DNA of 64,000 bases from Catellatospora sp. TT07R-123 (GCF_018327705.1 NZ_BNEM01000002.1:2108001-2172000), one strand, 5' to 3'. Counted from the first letter of the stretch, positions 46,270-56,165 are shown. A program made the numbers and translations. Notes: generated from the sequence alone by a model not told the origin.

Positions 46270-46761
46270 TCAGGCCGGGTCGGCCGGGGTGGTGGCGCGG
46301 ACGGTGAGCTGGCGCAGCCAGAGGCTCTCGCGCTGGCGCCGGTGCATGGTGGCCAGCAGCGCCGGTGGCAGCGGGCCGTGGCGCAGCTGCTGGGCGACGA
46401 GCCCGGCCAGGGTCATCACCGGCATGTCGTACGCGCTGTCGGCGGCGAACAAAAGCAGGTCGCGCACCAGGTCCGGGGGCAGCTCGGGTGGCAGCAGCGG
46501 GCACAGCGAACCGAGGACGGCGTCGGTGTGCCAGCCCCCGTCCGTGCGCCGGTGCGCGAGCAGTGCCCGGACCAGGGCGATCAGGGTGGGTGGAGGCAGG
46601 GTCGCGGCCATGCCGGACAGGCTGGGTTCGCCCGGGTCGCCCGCCATGCCGCCGCCGCGGCGCAGACTGACCAGTTCGGACGCGGCCTCGGCCAGGTCGT
46701 GGGCGGCGATGCGGGCCTCGATGCGCGCCAGGCGCTGCGCGTATGTGGCCGGGGCGGTCAT
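46270..46761 (-). CDS. Hypothetical helical protein
   Basis: A 163-residue protein with an ATG at 46761 and a purine-rich GAGGCGGGG upstream. It is almost all predicted helix: YAQRLARIEARIAAHDLAEAASELVSL at the N terminus, then alternating Leu-rich helices, including LLPPELPPDLVRDLLLFAAD. No catalytic motif is seen and no family is recognised. It converges on the TPR-FN3 gene across an 80-bp GC-rich gap. Coding is supported by strong third-position G/C bias in this frame. Confidence 0.65.
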   Translation of the reverse strand: MTAPATYAQRLARIEARIAAHDLAEAASELVSLRRGGGMAGDPGEPSLSGMAATLPPPTLIALVRALLAHRRTDGGWHTDAVLGSLCPLLPPELPPDLVRDLLLFAADSAYDMPVMTLAGLVAQQLRHGPLPPALLATMHRRQRESLWLRQLTVRATTPADPA

Positions 46762-46867
46762 CTGCGCCCCGCCTCGGGAGGCCCGTCCACAGTGGTCGGT
46801 GTCGTCATGTCGGCGGATTGTAGGCACCTCCCCCGACAAACCCGCTTCCACCGGTCGCGGCCTGCAC

Positions 46868-46927
46868 GCATTTTCGGGGAAAGTGCTGGAATCTTGGCCG
46901 GAATTCCAGCACTTTCCCCGAAAATGC
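46868..46927. repeat. Inverted repeat, TTTCGGGGAAA family, copy 2
   Basis: Arms 46868-46892 and 46903-46927 are perfectly complementary over 25 bp. They contain TTTTCGGGGAAAGTGCTGGAA, close to the copy at 16949-17000. The element sits 3' of the small gene 46985-47179. Confidence 0.85.
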
Positions 46928-46984
46928 AGCAACCCCGCACCCCGCGCGGACGCGGGACGTGCGGGGTGCGGATGCGGCGGTACG

Positions 46985-47179
46985 TCAGCCCGCGCGGCGG
47001 TTGGCCCACAGGCGCGGGCCGCCGCCCTGGGTCTTCTTGGGCACGAACGCCTGCTTGCCGTGCGCCTGCTGCTGCTGGCCCTTGCCCTTGGCGCGGCGCT
47101 CGGCCCGGTTCATGGGCTGGGGCTCGGCGGACTCGTCAGGCTCGGGCGCGTCGGACGGCGAGCTGTGATCTTCACGCAT
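46985..47179 (-). CDS. Small basic hypothetical protein
   Basis: A 64-residue protein with ATG at 47179 and AGGAG 5 nt upstream. The first third is acidic (DHSSPSDAPEPDESAEP) and the rest basic and Gln/Lys-rich (NRAERRAKGKGQQQQAHGK, then WANRRAG). It resembles small intrinsically disordered proteins common in actinobacteria; function unknown. A long inverted repeat lies downstream. The 300-bp stretch upstream to trmB shows nothing identifiable. Confidence 0.6.
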   Translation of the reverse strand: MREDHSSPSDAPEPDESAEPQPMNRAERRAKGKGQQQQAHGKQAFVPKKTQGGGPRLWANRRAG

Positions 47180-47480
47180 GGTGTCTCCTGTGGATGCGGG
47201 CACGCCGACGGCTGCCGATGGGCGGCGGGGCGGGCGAAGTCGGATCAGGACGAGCCGTACGTCGCGGCGTCGTCCCGGACGGGTACGGCCTCGAGGCTCT
47301 ATGCGGCACGCCCGCGGGCAGTCGGCCGCGGTCCGCCGGGGCGGGCCGCCGGTGGTGCGCGGCGCGCGTCGACTACGCGGGGCGTGGGATCACGCTCAGT
47401 TGTACATGCGCAGGAGCCTAGCAGGCTGCACGATGATCCGCACCCGCGCGCGCCCGGGGCCGCGGGCGGGGGCGGCGGGT

Positions 47481-48227
47481 TCAGGCACGCCGGTAGAGCA
47501 GGTCGAAGATCTGCCGCCCGGCGGCGACGCCGCGCTGCTCGAACTTGGTCAGCGGCCGGTGGGCGGGGCGGGGGGCGTAGCCGTCGTGCAGGTTGACCAG
47601 TCCCTCGTCGGCCGACAGGACCTCGGCCATCTGCTCGGCGTAGTCGGCCCAGTCGGTGGCGCAGTGCAGCACGCCGCCGACGGCCAGCCGCGAGCGCAGC
47701 AGCGCCACGGTGTCGGGCTGGATCAGCCGCCGCTTGTGGTGGCGGGCCTTGGGCCACGGGTCCGGGAAGTAGACGTGCACGGCGTCGAGGGCGCCCTCGG
47801 CGAGCATGTGCCGCACCAGGTGCAGCGCGTCGCCCTGCGCCACCCGTACGTTGGCCAGGTCCTGCTGCTCGACCACGGCCAGCAGGTTGCCCAGGCCGGG
47901 CGGGAACACCTCGACGGCCAGGTAGTCGCGGCCGGGGTCGGCGGCGGCCATCGCGGCGGTGGCGTCGCCCATCCCGGAGCCGATCTCCAGCACCAGCGGC
48001 GCCCGGCGGCCGAACAGCGCGACCTGGTCGATCGGGGTCCACGGCTCGGCGATGGTGACCCCGTAGCGCGGCCACAGCCGGGTCAGCGCGTCCTCGTGGC
48101 GGCCGCTCACCCGCCCCCGGCGGGGGTAGAACGTGGTGATCCGGGTGCGGTGGCGCCCGTCGGGCAGCACGTCGTCCGGTTCGGCGTCGTCGAGGTCGGC
48201 GGCGGGCACGAGGTCAGCGGAGGTCAC
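47481..48227 (-). CDS. trmB: tRNA (guanine-N7-)-methyltransferase
   Basis: A 248-residue enzyme that methylates G46 in the tRNA variable loop. The SAM motif VLEIGSGMGDATAAMA is followed by YLAVEVFPPGLGNLL and the TrmB signature VYFPDPWPKARHHKRRL. The C-terminal end TKFEQRGVAAGRQIFDL is also characteristic. The start is GTG at 48227, although a ribosome-binding site is not obvious. Confidence 0.95.
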   Translation of the reverse strand: MTSADLVPAADLDDAEPDDVLPDGRHRTRITTFYPRRGRVSGRHEDALTRLWPRYGVTIAEPWTPIDQVALFGRRAPLVLEIGSGMGDATAAMAAADPGRDYLAVEVFPPGLGNLLAVVEQQDLANVRVAQGDALHLVRHMLAEGALDAVHVYFPDPWPKARHHKRRLIQPDTVALLRSRLAVGGVLHCATDWADYAEQMAEVLSADEGLVNLHDGYAPRPAHRPLTKFEQRGVAAGRQIFDLLYRRA

Positions 48228-48299
48228 AAGAGAGTCAGGATATCAGCGCCGACAGGCGGCAGCCCCGGCCGCGGCGGGCGGCCGGGGCTGCCGGGTTCA

Positions 48300-48506
48300 T
48301 CAACGAGCGAGGGCCTGGCCCTGCTTGTCGTTGAACTTGCCGACCAGGATCATGATGAAGTCGATGAGCACCCATACGCCCAGGCCACCGAAGGTGACCA
48401 GCTGGAGGATGCCGGTGCCGACCTTGCCGACGTAGAAGCGGTGCACGCCCAGCACGCCGAGGAAGAAGCAGAGCAGCAGGGTCACGAGCCAGGACTTGCT
48501 GTTCAC
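48300..48506 (-). CDS. TM2-domain membrane protein
   Basis: A 68-residue protein of two helices: SWLVTLLLCFFLGVLGVHRFY, then LQLVTFGGLGVWVLIDFIMIL. The HRFYVGKVGTGI turn between them is the TM2 signature. Function is unknown in bacteria. The start is GTG at 48506 with AAGGA 6 nt upstream. Confidence 0.88.
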   Translation of the reverse strand: MNSKSWLVTLLLCFFLGVLGVHRFYVGKVGTGILQLVTFGGLGVWVLIDFIMILVGKFNDKQGQALAR

Positions 48507-48697
48507 AGGGGTTCCTTCTGTCGAGGGATCGCGATTCCCGCCGCCAGCCGGACGGCGGGAACCGGAACGTAGCAACCTGTGCGCTCCATCACATCGGCCG
48601 CAACGGCCGCAATGATCATGCGTTCGGTGGACGGATGCGCCGGGGCGGCCGGACCGCTACCATCGGGGGCAGACCGACCGATGCCGAAGGAGGAGCC

Positions 48698-48763
48698 ATG
48701 ACCCGCGCGCTCCCCGCATCGACGCTGTCGGTAGTACGCGTAGCCGAACCGGGCCGCGCGTAA
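48698..48763 (+). CDS. Putative Val-rich leader peptide of valS
   Basis: A 21-codon ORF, MTRALPASTLSVVRVAEPGR plus Ala, begins at ATG 48698 with a textbook AAGGAGGAG ribosome-binding site 3-4 nt upstream and ends TAA at 48761-48763. It contains SVVRVA, and all three valines are GTA (48731-48736 and 48740-48742), a very rare valine codon in this GC-rich genome. A hairpin follows, then valS 84 bp downstream. The layout fits a leader peptide whose ribosome stalls when charged Val-tRNA is scarce. The role is inferred from layout and codon choice alone. Confidence 0.65.
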   Translation: MTRALPASTLSVVRVAEPGRA

Positions 48764-48769
48764 TCCTTC

Positions 48770-48798
48770 GATCACCGCGCCCGACGCGCGCGGTGGTC
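48770..48798 (+). promoter_or_regulatory. Candidate attenuator hairpin of valS
   Basis: GATCACCGCGC (48770-48780) pairs with GCGCGGTGGTC (48788-48798), with one G-T wobble and a 7-nt loop. CCGCGCG inside the leader ORF (48754-48760) can instead pair with CGCGCGG (48787-48793), giving a mutually exclusive structure. No T-tract follows; the next 20 nt are pyrimidine-rich. Confidence 0.5.
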
Positions 48799-48847
48799 AC
48801 CCAACCTCTCTCTCGCGTCCGGGCGCCATACCCACCGAGGTGAGGTC

Positions 48848-51346
48848 ATGAGCCTTCCGGAGAAGCCCTCGATCGACGGGCTGGCCGACAGGTGGTCCCA
48901 GCGCTGGGACGCCGACCAGCTGTACCGCTTCGACCGCGCGGCGCCGCGCGAGCGCGTGTTCGCCATCGACACCCCGCCGCCGACGGCCAGCGGCGCCCTG
49001 CACGTGGGGCACGTGTTCTCGTACACCCAGACCGACGTGCTGGCCCGGTTCCAGCGCATGCGCGGGCGCGAGGTGTTCTACCCGATGGGGTGGGACGACA
49101 ACGGCCTGCCGACCGAGCGCCGGGTGCAGCACCGGTTCGGGGTGCGCTGCGACCCGTCCCTGCCGTACGACCCGGACTTCACGCCGCCGGAGCAGCCGGG
49201 CCGCGAGCAGGTGCCGGTGTCGCGGCGCAACTTCACCGAGCTGTGCGCCCGGCAGACCGAGCTGGACGAGCGCGCCTTCGAGGAGCTGTTCCGGCTGGTG
49301 GGGCTGTCGGTGGACTGGTCGCTGCTCTACACGACGATCGGCGAGCGGGCGCGGGCGGTGTCGCAGCGGGCGTTCCTGCGGGCCCTGGCGCGCGGGGAGG
49401 CGTACCAGGCGCAGGCGCCGACGCTGTGGGACACCACGTTCCGTACCGCGGTGGCGCAGGCCGAGACCGAGGACCGGGAGCGGCCGGGGGCGTACCACCG
49501 GATCGCCTTCCACCCCGACGGCGCCGCCGCCGACCCGATCATCGTGGCGACCACGCGGCCGGAACTGCTGCCCGCCTGTGTGGCGCTGGTGGCGCACCCG
49601 GACGACGCCCGCTACGCGCCGCTGTTCGGCACGAGCGTGCGCACGCCCGGGTTCGGCGCCCGGGTGCCGGTGCTGGCGCATCCGCTGGCCGACCCCGCCA
49701 AGGGCACCGGCATCGCGATGATCTGCACGTTCGGCGACGCCACCGACGTGATCTGGTGGCGCGAGCTGGACCTGCCGACCCGCCCGGTGCTGGGCTTCGA
49801 CGGCCGGCTGCGGCCCGAGGCCCCCGAGCACCTGGACGAGCAGGGGCGGGCGGCGTACGCGCGGCTGGCCGGGCTGACCCCCGCCTCGGCCCGCGAGCAG
49901 GTGACCGCGCTGCTGCGCGAAACGGGTGACCTGCTCGGCGAGCCGGAGCCGATCAAGCACCCGGTGAAGTTCTACGAGCGCGGCGAGAAGCCGCTGGAGA
50001 TCGTGCCGACGCGCCAGTGGTACGTGCGCAACGGCGGCCGCGACCCCGGACTGCGCGCCGCCCTGCTGGCCCGGGGCAGGGAGCTGAACTGGCAGCCCGC
50101 CCACATGCGCACCCGGTACGAGCACTGGGTGCACGGCCTGGCCGGGGACTGGCTGATCAGCCGCCAGCGGTTCTTCGGCGTGCCGATCCCGGTGTGGTAT
50201 CCGCTGGACGCCGACGGGCAGCCCGATCACGGCCGCCCGCTCACGCCCGCCGAGGGCGCGCTGCCGATCGACCCCAGCTCCGACACCCCGAGCGGCTACA
50301 CCGAGGAGCAGCGTGGGGTGCCGGGCGGGTTCACGGGCGACCCGGACGTGATGGACACCTGGGCGACCTCGTCGCTGACCCCGCAGATCGCGGGCGGCTG
50401 GGGCCACGACGACGACCTGTTCGCGCGGGTGTTCCCGATGGACCTGCGGCCGCAGGCGCACGAGATCATCCGTACCTGGCTGTTCGCGACGGTGCTGCGC
50501 GGCCACGCCGAGCACGGGGAGCTGCCGTGGCGCACCGCCGCGATCGCGGGCTGGATCCTGGACCCGGACCGGAAGAAGATGTCGAAGTCGGTGGGCAACG
50601 TGGTGACCCCGATCGGGCTGCTGCGCGAGTACGGCTCCGACGCGGTGCGCTACTGGGCCGCCGCGGCCCGGCCCGGCGCCGACACGGCGTTCGACACCGG
50701 CCAGATGCGCATCGGCCGCCGCCTGGCCACGAAGATCCTCAACGCCACCCGGTTCGTGCTCGGCCTGGGCGAACCCGCTGCGGACGCCGCGATCACCGCG
50801 CCGCTGGACCGGGCGCTGCTGGCCGCGCTGCGGCCGGTGCTGGCCGAGGCGACCGAGGCGCTGGAGCAGTACGACCAGGGCCGTGCCCTGGCCGCCGCCG
50901 AGCGCTTCTTCTGGACGTTCTGCGACGACTACCTGGAGCTGGTGAAGGTGCGCGCCTACGGCGAGCACGGCGCGGCCGCCGCCGACTCGGCCCGCCTCGC
51001 CCTGCGCACCGCCCTGTCGGTGCTGCTGCGGCTGCTGGCCCCCGTGCTCCCGTTCGTGACCGAGGAAGCCTGGTCGTGGTGGCACGACGGCAGCATCCAC
51101 CGGGCCCCGTGGCCGACCTCCGCCGAGCTCGACGGCGGCGGCGACCCCGCGGTCCTGTCCGCCGCCATCGAGGCGATCGAGGCGGTGCGCCGGGCCAAGT
51201 CGGAGGCGAAGGTGTCGATGCGTACCCCCGTGTCGGCCCTGACCCTGCCCGACGGCGACCGGCACGACGCGATCGCGGCGGACGTGCGCGACGCGGGCGT
51301 GATCACCACCCTCACCCGTGGCGCCCCGCTCGCCGTCACCCTCTGA
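48848..51346 (+). CDS. valS: Valyl-tRNA synthetase
   Basis: An 832-residue class I synthetase. The HIGH motif is HVGH at 52-55, the KMSKS loop is at 577-581, and the ValS-specific [14 protein letters not shown] and [14 protein letters not shown] segments are present. An editing domain lies between about 190 and 340. The protein ends shortly after the anticodon-binding domain, without the long C-terminal coiled coil of many bacterial ValS; this short form occurs in actinobacteria. The ATG at 48848 has GGTGAGG upstream. A 21-codon valine leader ORF and hairpin precede it. Confidence 0.95.
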   Translation: MSLPEKPSIDGLADRWSQRWDADQLYRFDRAAPRERVFAIDTPPPTASGALHVGHVFSYTQTDVLARFQRMRGREVFYPMGWDDNGLPTERRVQHRFGVRCDPSLPYDPDFTPPEQPGREQVPVSRRNFTELCARQTELDERAFEELFRLVGLSVDWSLLYTTIGERARAVSQRAFLRALARGEAYQAQAPTLWDTTFRTAVAQAETEDRERPGAYHRIAFHPDGAAADPIIVATTRPELLPACVALVAHPDDARYAPLFGTSVRTPGFGARVPVLAHPLADPAKGTGIAMICTFGDATDVIWWRELDLPTRPVLGFDGRLRPEAPEHLDEQGRAAYARLAGLTPASAREQVTALLRETGDLLGEPEPIKHPVKFYERGEKPLEIVPTRQWYVRNGGRDPGLRAALLARGRELNWQPAHMRTRYEHWVHGLAGDWLISRQRFFGVPIPVWYPLDADGQPDHGRPLTPAEGALPIDPSSDTPSGYTEEQRGVPGGFTGDPDVMDTWATSSLTPQIAGGWGHDDDLFARVFPMDLRPQAHEIIRTWLFATVLRGHAEHGELPWRTAAIAGWILDPDRKKMSKSVGNVVTPIGLLREYGSDAVRYWAAAARPGADTAFDTGQMRIGRRLATKILNATRFVLGLGEPAADAAITAPLDRALLAALRPVLAEATEALEQYDQGRALAAAERFFWTFCDDYLELVKVRAYGEHGAAAADSARLALRTALSVLLRLLAPVLPFVTEEAWSWWHDGSIHRAPWPTSAELDGGGDPAVLSAAIEAIEAVRRAKSEAKVSMRTPVSALTLPDGDRHDAIAADVRDAGVITTLTRGAPLAVTL

Positions 51347-51494
51347 GCGGGGCCCCTTCGCACCCCCTCTGAGCTGGGAAGTGTCTGAGTTGGGTGCTAA
51401 ATGAAAAAAATGCGATGTGCACCACATGTGCCGGGCGATCGGGGGCGGGCGGGGCAGTCTTGATCAGCCCCGTCCCTCCCCCGAAGGTGCTGCC

Positions 51495-53891
51495 ATGTCG
51501 CGAAAACCCCTGGCCAAGCGACTTACCAAGATCGGCGTGATCACCGCCGTGGCGGGTGTCGTGCTGGTCGCGGCCGCCGCCCCCGCGGCCGCCCTGGCCG
51601 ACTGGGCCATCGAGCAGACCGCGCCCTCGTACGAGTCGCTGCCGCAGGTGCTGCGCGAGCCGACCACGGCCCAGGCCAGCTACCTGTACGCGAACGACGG
51701 CAAGACGCTGATCACCACGTTCTACGACCAGAACCGCCGGGACGTGCCGCTGGACCAGGTCGCGCCCGCGATGCGCGACGCGGTGGTGGCCGCCGAGGAC
51801 ACCCGCTTCTACGAGCACCACGGCGTGGACGTGCGCGGCGTGCTGCGCGCCGTGGTCGCCAACAGCGCCAGCGGCGGGGTCGAGCAGGGCGCCTCGACGC
51901 TGACCATGCAGTACGTGCGCAACGTGCTCAAGAACGACCCGGGGCTGACCCCCGAGGAGCGCGAGTCCGCCACCGAGCAGACCGCCTCCCGCAAGATCCG
52001 CGAAGCCCGGTACGCGCTGTCGCTGGAGCAGAAGCTCACCAAGAACCAGATCCTGGAGCGCTACCTCAACATCGCGTACTTCGGCGCGGGCGCCTACGGC
52101 GTCGACGCCGCCGCGCACACCTACTTCTCCAAGGACGCCGCCGACCTGAGCCTGGGCGAGGCGTCGCTGCTGGCGGGCCTGCTCCAGGCGCCCGAAGCGG
52201 ACAACCCGCTGTCGCAGGGCCTCGACCGGGCGGTGGAGCGCCGCGGCTACGTGCTCAAGGCGATGGTCGGCACCGGCGCGATCGACCAGGCGCAGGCCGA
52301 CGCCGCCGCCGCCACGACGCCGGTGCTCAAGCACGGCTCCTCCCCCAACGACTGCGTCGCCTCGAAGAACGAGTGGGGCTTCTTCTGCGACTACTTCCGC
52401 ACCTGGTGGAAGGGGCAGCCCGCGTTCGGCGACACCCCCGAGGCCCGGGTGCAGGCGCTGCGGCTCGGCGGATACCGCATCGTCACCACGCTCGACCCGG
52501 CGATCGCCACCGAGGCGCAGCGGCAGGTCGTGAAGGTGTACGGGTACACCAACAAGCGCGCCCTGCCGATGGCCGTGGTCGAGCCCGGCACCGGCCGGGT
52601 GCTGGCGATGGCCGTCAACCGGCACTACAACCCGGCCGACAAGCCCGGCAACTCGGTGAACCAGCTCGTCGCGGGCGCCGACACCGCGCACGGCTACCAG
52701 GCCGGCTCGACGTTCAAGATGTTCACGATGCTGGCGGCCCTGGAGCAGGGCAAGACGCTGGACACCACCTTCGACTCGCCCAGCCGCCTGGTCACCAAGT
52801 GGCCGGACTCGGGCAAGGACACCAGCTGCGACGGCCTCTGGTGCCCCAAGAACGCCAACCCGGCCTTCATGGACGGCGACCGGAACATGTGGACCGGCTT
52901 CGGCCGCTCGGTGAACACGTACTTCGTGTGGCTGGAGCAGCAGGTGGGCGCCGACCGCGCGGTCGAGATGGCGCAGCGGCTCGGCATCCAGTTCCGCGAC
53001 TCCGGCGACGCCGACCGGGCCCGGACCAGCCCGGACAGCTGGGGCTCGTTCACGCTGGGCGTCTCGCTGACCACCCCGCTGGACCTGGCCAACGCGTACG
53101 CGACGCTGGCCGCCGACGGGCAGTACTGCACGCCGGTGCCGGTGCGCGAGGTGGCCACCGCCGCCGGTGAGCAGCTGAACGTGGGGCAGCCGGACTGCCA
53201 CCAGGCGGTCGACAGCGACGTGGCGCGGGCCGCCACCGACGCGGCCCGCTGCCCGGTGGGCCAGCAGAGCGCGTACCACGGCTGCGACGGCGGCACGGCG
53301 ACCGCGGTCTCGCAGCTCATGGGCGGGCGCCCGGTCGCGGGCAAGACCGGCAGCTCGACCGACAACATGACCGAGACGTTCGTGGCGTACACGCCGCAGC
53401 TGGCCGCCGCGGCGATCGCCGCCAACCCGGACAGCTCGCTCGACAAGGTGGGCGCGGCGGTGCTGCCGCAGGTCTACCGGGCCGTGGCGGCGACCCTGTC
53501 CACCGGCTCCAAGCCGCTGGAGGTCCGGCAGTTCGTGGCGCCGACCCGTACCAAGGTCGTCGCCGACGACCGCGACCGCGGCGACCTGCCCGGTAACGAG
53601 CCGACCACCGAGCCGTCGCCCTCGCCGTCTCCGTCGCCGAGCGTGCAGCCGTCGCCCAGCCGCGACAGCCACCATGACGGCAAGGGCAACGGCGACCAGG
53701 GCAATTCCGACAAGAACAACCAGGACAAGGGCAGCCAGGACAAGCCGCAGAGCGACAAGCCGGGCAAGCCCAAGCCGACCCCGTCGGCCAAGCCGAGCGC
53801 GTCGGTCAAGCCGACCGCGTCCAGCAGCCCCAGCCCGAGCCAGGACGAGAGCAAGCCGAGTCCGCAGCCCAGCCGCAGCCGGCGGCACTGA
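51495..53891 (+). CDS. Class A penicillin-binding protein (bifunctional)
   Basis: A 798-residue membrane enzyme that polymerises and cross-links peptidoglycan. The N-terminal helix (about 12-35) is followed by the glycosyltransferase domain with catalytic Glu101 in EDTRFYEHHGVD and further motifs GASTLTMQYVRN and RKIREARYAL. The transpeptidase domain has STFK (Ser405, Lys408), SVN (472-474) and KTG from Lys617. The last 110 residues form a Ser/Pro/Lys-rich low-complexity tail. The ATG at 51495 has GAAGGTG upstream. A hairpin terminator follows. Confidence 0.94.
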   Translation: MSRKPLAKRLTKIGVITAVAGVVLVAAAAPAAALADWAIEQTAPSYESLPQVLREPTTAQASYLYANDGKTLITTFYDQNRRDVPLDQVAPAMRDAVVAAEDTRFYEHHGVDVRGVLRAVVANSASGGVEQGASTLTMQYVRNVLKNDPGLTPEERESATEQTASRKIREARYALSLEQKLTKNQILERYLNIAYFGAGAYGVDAAAHTYFSKDAADLSLGEASLLAGLLQAPEADNPLSQGLDRAVERRGYVLKAMVGTGAIDQAQADAAAATTPVLKHGSSPNDCVASKNEWGFFCDYFRTWWKGQPAFGDTPEARVQALRLGGYRIVTTLDPAIATEAQRQVVKVYGYTNKRALPMAVVEPGTGRVLAMAVNRHYNPADKPGNSVNQLVAGADTAHGYQAGSTFKMFTMLAALEQGKTLDTTFDSPSRLVTKWPDSGKDTSCDGLWCPKNANPAFMDGDRNMWTGFGRSVNTYFVWLEQQVGADRAVEMAQRLGIQFRDSGDADRARTSPDSWGSFTLGVSLTTPLDLANAYATLAADGQYCTPVPVREVATAAGEQLNVGQPDCHQAVDSDVARAATDAARCPVGQQSAYHGCDGGTATAVSQLMGGRPVAGKTGSSTDNMTETFVAYTPQLAAAAIAANPDSSLDKVGAAVLPQVYRAVAATLSTGSKPLEVRQFVAPTRTKVVADDRDRGDLPGNEPTTEPSPSPSPSPSVQPSPSRDSHHDGKGNGDQGNSDKNNQDKGSQDKPQSDKPGKPKPTPSAKPSASVKPTASSSPSPSQDESKPSPQPSRSRRH

Positions 53892-53933
53892 CCGGGTACG
53901 ACTTCATCGAGTACGACTTCATCCGGTACGGCG

Positions 53934-53972
53934 AAAAGCCCCCTCCCCCGCGTCGGCGGAGGAGGGGGCTTT
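53934..53972. terminator. Bidirectional terminator between PBP and cellulase genes
   Basis: AAAAGCCCCCTCC pairs with GGAGGGGGCTTT around an 11-nt GC-rich loop. The gene ends on both sides converge here. Confidence 0.75.
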
Positions 53973-54012
53973 CACCACCCTGTCAGGTTCGCGGGCTCCG
54001 AGGAGCCCGGGA

Positions 54013-56124
54013 TCAGGAGAGCGGCGGGTAGGCGTTGGCCATCAGCTGCTGGAACTGCGCCGAGAACCACTGCCCCGAGATCGGGGCGTTCGGCAGCGAA
54101 CCGGTCAGGCTGTTGCCGTTGCGCTCGTTACCGGTGTAGGTCGGGTCGCACATCCGGTCGAAGCCCTTGCCCTCGTCGTTCGGGATCAGGCTGCTCGAAC
54201 CGTCCGACTCGCCCGGGGGCTTCACCCACACGTACGCGTCGATGCCGGAGGCCGGGGCGGCCTTCGGGCGCTCGCCCATGCCCGCACCGGCCTGGTTGCA
54301 CCAGTTGCCGGCGTGGATGCGGCGGTCGATCCGCGACTGGTTGACGAACGTGTTCACGTCGGTCGAGGTCGACGCGGCGGTGGGCCGGGTCGTCTGGATC
54401 GACTGGCACGGGGCCTGCACGCAGTTGCCCCAGCCGTTGCGGGACGTGTCGATCAGCATGCCGATGGTGGAGTTGAAGCCGACCGACACCAGCTGGCTGC
54501 GGAACGCCTGCGCGAACGTGAGCTCGTCGACGTAGAAGTTCCAGTCGACCCACTTGGCCTGGCGGACCGAGGTGCCGTTCACCGAGGTGTTGATGGTGAA
54601 GTACGGCTCGGTCAGGGCCGAGTAGTTGGCGGTGTTGGTGATGAAGCCGTGGACGTAGTTGACGTTGCTGCCCTCGGCGGTCGCCGCCTCCTTCAGCTTG
54701 GTGGCGGTGGGGCCGAAGTTGGTGTCCCAGCCGATCCAGCCGTGGTGGGCGGAGTCGATGTAGTTGTAGGTGTTGGCGATCGGGCCGAGCTTCGACAGCG
54801 CGTAGCCGATGCCCTTCACGTAGCCGCCGTTGGAGTTCATCGTGGCGCACTTGGCCACGTTGAGGTTCGTCACCAGGTTCGGGATCGAGTCGATCTCGAT
54901 GATGTTGACGATCCGCAGCGCCGAGTACTTCGAGTCGGCCTGGATCGCGGCGATCGGGTCGATGTACTCCGTCTTGTAGCGGGGCAGGTCCTCCGTGCCC
55001 AGCTCACCGTTGGAGGCCAGCGCCGAGCAGTCACGGCCGGGCAGGTCGTAGATCACGAACATGACCGTCAGCGGGGTGGCGCCGTTGGCGGCGTCCTGCG
55101 CGACAGCCGCGTCCAGGTGCGCCCGCAGGCCCATGCTGGTCGAGGAGCCGGCGATGGCGGCGATCCGGTCCAGCCACACGGCGGTGGAGGTGTTGGACAC
55201 CCGGCTGCCGCCGGGCTCCGCGTTGGCCTTGGCCTTCCACTCCGGGTTCACGTAACCGGTCGAGCCGGAGTACGGGTTGTCGACCTTGCCGATCGAGTCG
55301 TTGTCGGACTCGGTGACCGCCAGCGTGGCGCTGGTGTAGCCGGAGGACGACGCGGTGACCGTGGCGGTGCCGTTGGTCTGGTCGGCGTCCTCGGCCGCGG
55401 AGACGGCCACGGCCACGCCGGCGACGGCGTTGGCCGGGGTCAGCGTCACCGACGCCGGGGTGGTGATGTCGGTGTCACCGGTGCGGGCCAGGGCCACCGT
55501 CACGTTGGCGGTGGGGGCCGAGCTCAGCTTGACCGTCACCGAGCTGCTCGCGCCCTCGGCGACCACCGTGGAGGTGGGCGAGAAGATGATCTGCTTGGTG
55601 CCGCCGCTCGGGCTCGGGCTGGCGCTGGGGCTAGCGCTGGCGCTCGGGCTCGGCGGGGTGCTCGGCGACGGGCTGGTGGTGGTGCCGCCCGTGCAGGTGA
55701 CGCCGTTCAGCGTGAACGAGGTCGGCTTCGGGTTGCTGCCGGTCCACTTGCCGTTGAAGCCGATGCTGGTGGAGGCGCCCGTGGCGAGGTTCTTGTTCCA
55801 GTCCAGCGCCACCGCGGTGACGTTGGCGCCGGAGGCCGACCAGGTCGCCGACCAGCCCTGGGTGAACGTCTGGCCGCCCGGGAAGGCGAACTTCAGCGTC
55901 CAGTTGGTGATCGCGTCACCGGTGTTCTTGACGACGACCGTGCCGGTGAAGCCACCCATGTTGGTGCCTTCGGTCCAGTCGCTGGTGGTGTACGTGATGT
56001 CGCAACCGGGGGCGGCGTGCGCCAGGGTTGCGGGGAGGGTGACGAGGCTGGCGACCACGAGGGCGCCGGCACCGGTCAGCGCGGCTACCTTGCGCCTTCC
56101 GGCGAGCCTGATCGGGAACTTCAT
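54013..56124 (-). CDS. Secreted GH6 cellulase with CBM2 and Calx-beta-like domain
   Basis: A 703-residue secreted cellulase. A signal peptide (1-37) is followed by a CBM2 (about 40-144), a Ser/Pro linker (148-175), an immunoglobulin-like Calx-beta-type domain (178-275) and the GH6 catalytic domain (282-703). The GH6 motifs are MFVIYDLPGRDCSA with Asp365, and IIEIDSIPNLVTN with the general acid Asp412. Length and loops suggest an exocellobiohydrolase. The ATG at 56124 has AAGGAG upstream, and two CebR-like sites lie 42 and 319 bp above. It should act with the AA10 LPMO on crystalline cellulose. Confidence 0.93.
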   Translation of the reverse strand: MKFPIRLAGRRKVAALTGAGALVVASLVTLPATLAHAAPGCDITYTTSDWTEGTNMGGFTGTVVVKNTGDAITNWTLKFAFPGGQTFTQGWSATWSASGANVTAVALDWNKNLATGASTSIGFNGKWTGSNPKPTSFTLNGVTCTGGTTTSPSPSTPPSPSASASPSASPSPSGGTKQIIFSPTSTVVAEGASSSVTVKLSSAPTANVTVALARTGDTDITTPASVTLTPANAVAGVAVAVSAAEDADQTNGTATVTASSSGYTSATLAVTESDNDSIGKVDNPYSGSTGYVNPEWKAKANAEPGGSRVSNTSTAVWLDRIAAIAGSSTSMGLRAHLDAAVAQDAANGATPLTVMFVIYDLPGRDCSALASNGELGTEDLPRYKTEYIDPIAAIQADSKYSALRIVNIIEIDSIPNLVTNLNVAKCATMNSNGGYVKGIGYALSKLGPIANTYNYIDSAHHGWIGWDTNFGPTATKLKEAATAEGSNVNYVHGFITNTANYSALTEPYFTINTSVNGTSVRQAKWVDWNFYVDELTFAQAFRSQLVSVGFNSTIGMLIDTSRNGWGNCVQAPCQSIQTTRPTAASTSTDVNTFVNQSRIDRRIHAGNWCNQAGAGMGERPKAAPASGIDAYVWVKPPGESDGSSSLIPNDEGKGFDRMCDPTYTGNERNGNSLTGSLPNAPISGQWFSAQFQQLMANAYPPLS

Positions 56125-56165
56125 GCCATCTCCTTGGGCAGGTCCCGCAATCCCGGACGAGATCG

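Noticed and set aside
48797-51427. An 876-codon open frame antisense to valS
   Set aside because: Long GC-rich shadow without any recognisable domain, whereas valS on the other strand has HVGH and KMSKS.
51336-53888. An 850-codon open frame antisense to the penicillin-binding protein
   Set aside because: Leu/Val/Gly/Arg-rich shadow with no start signal and no domains; the sense frame holds all PBP motifs.
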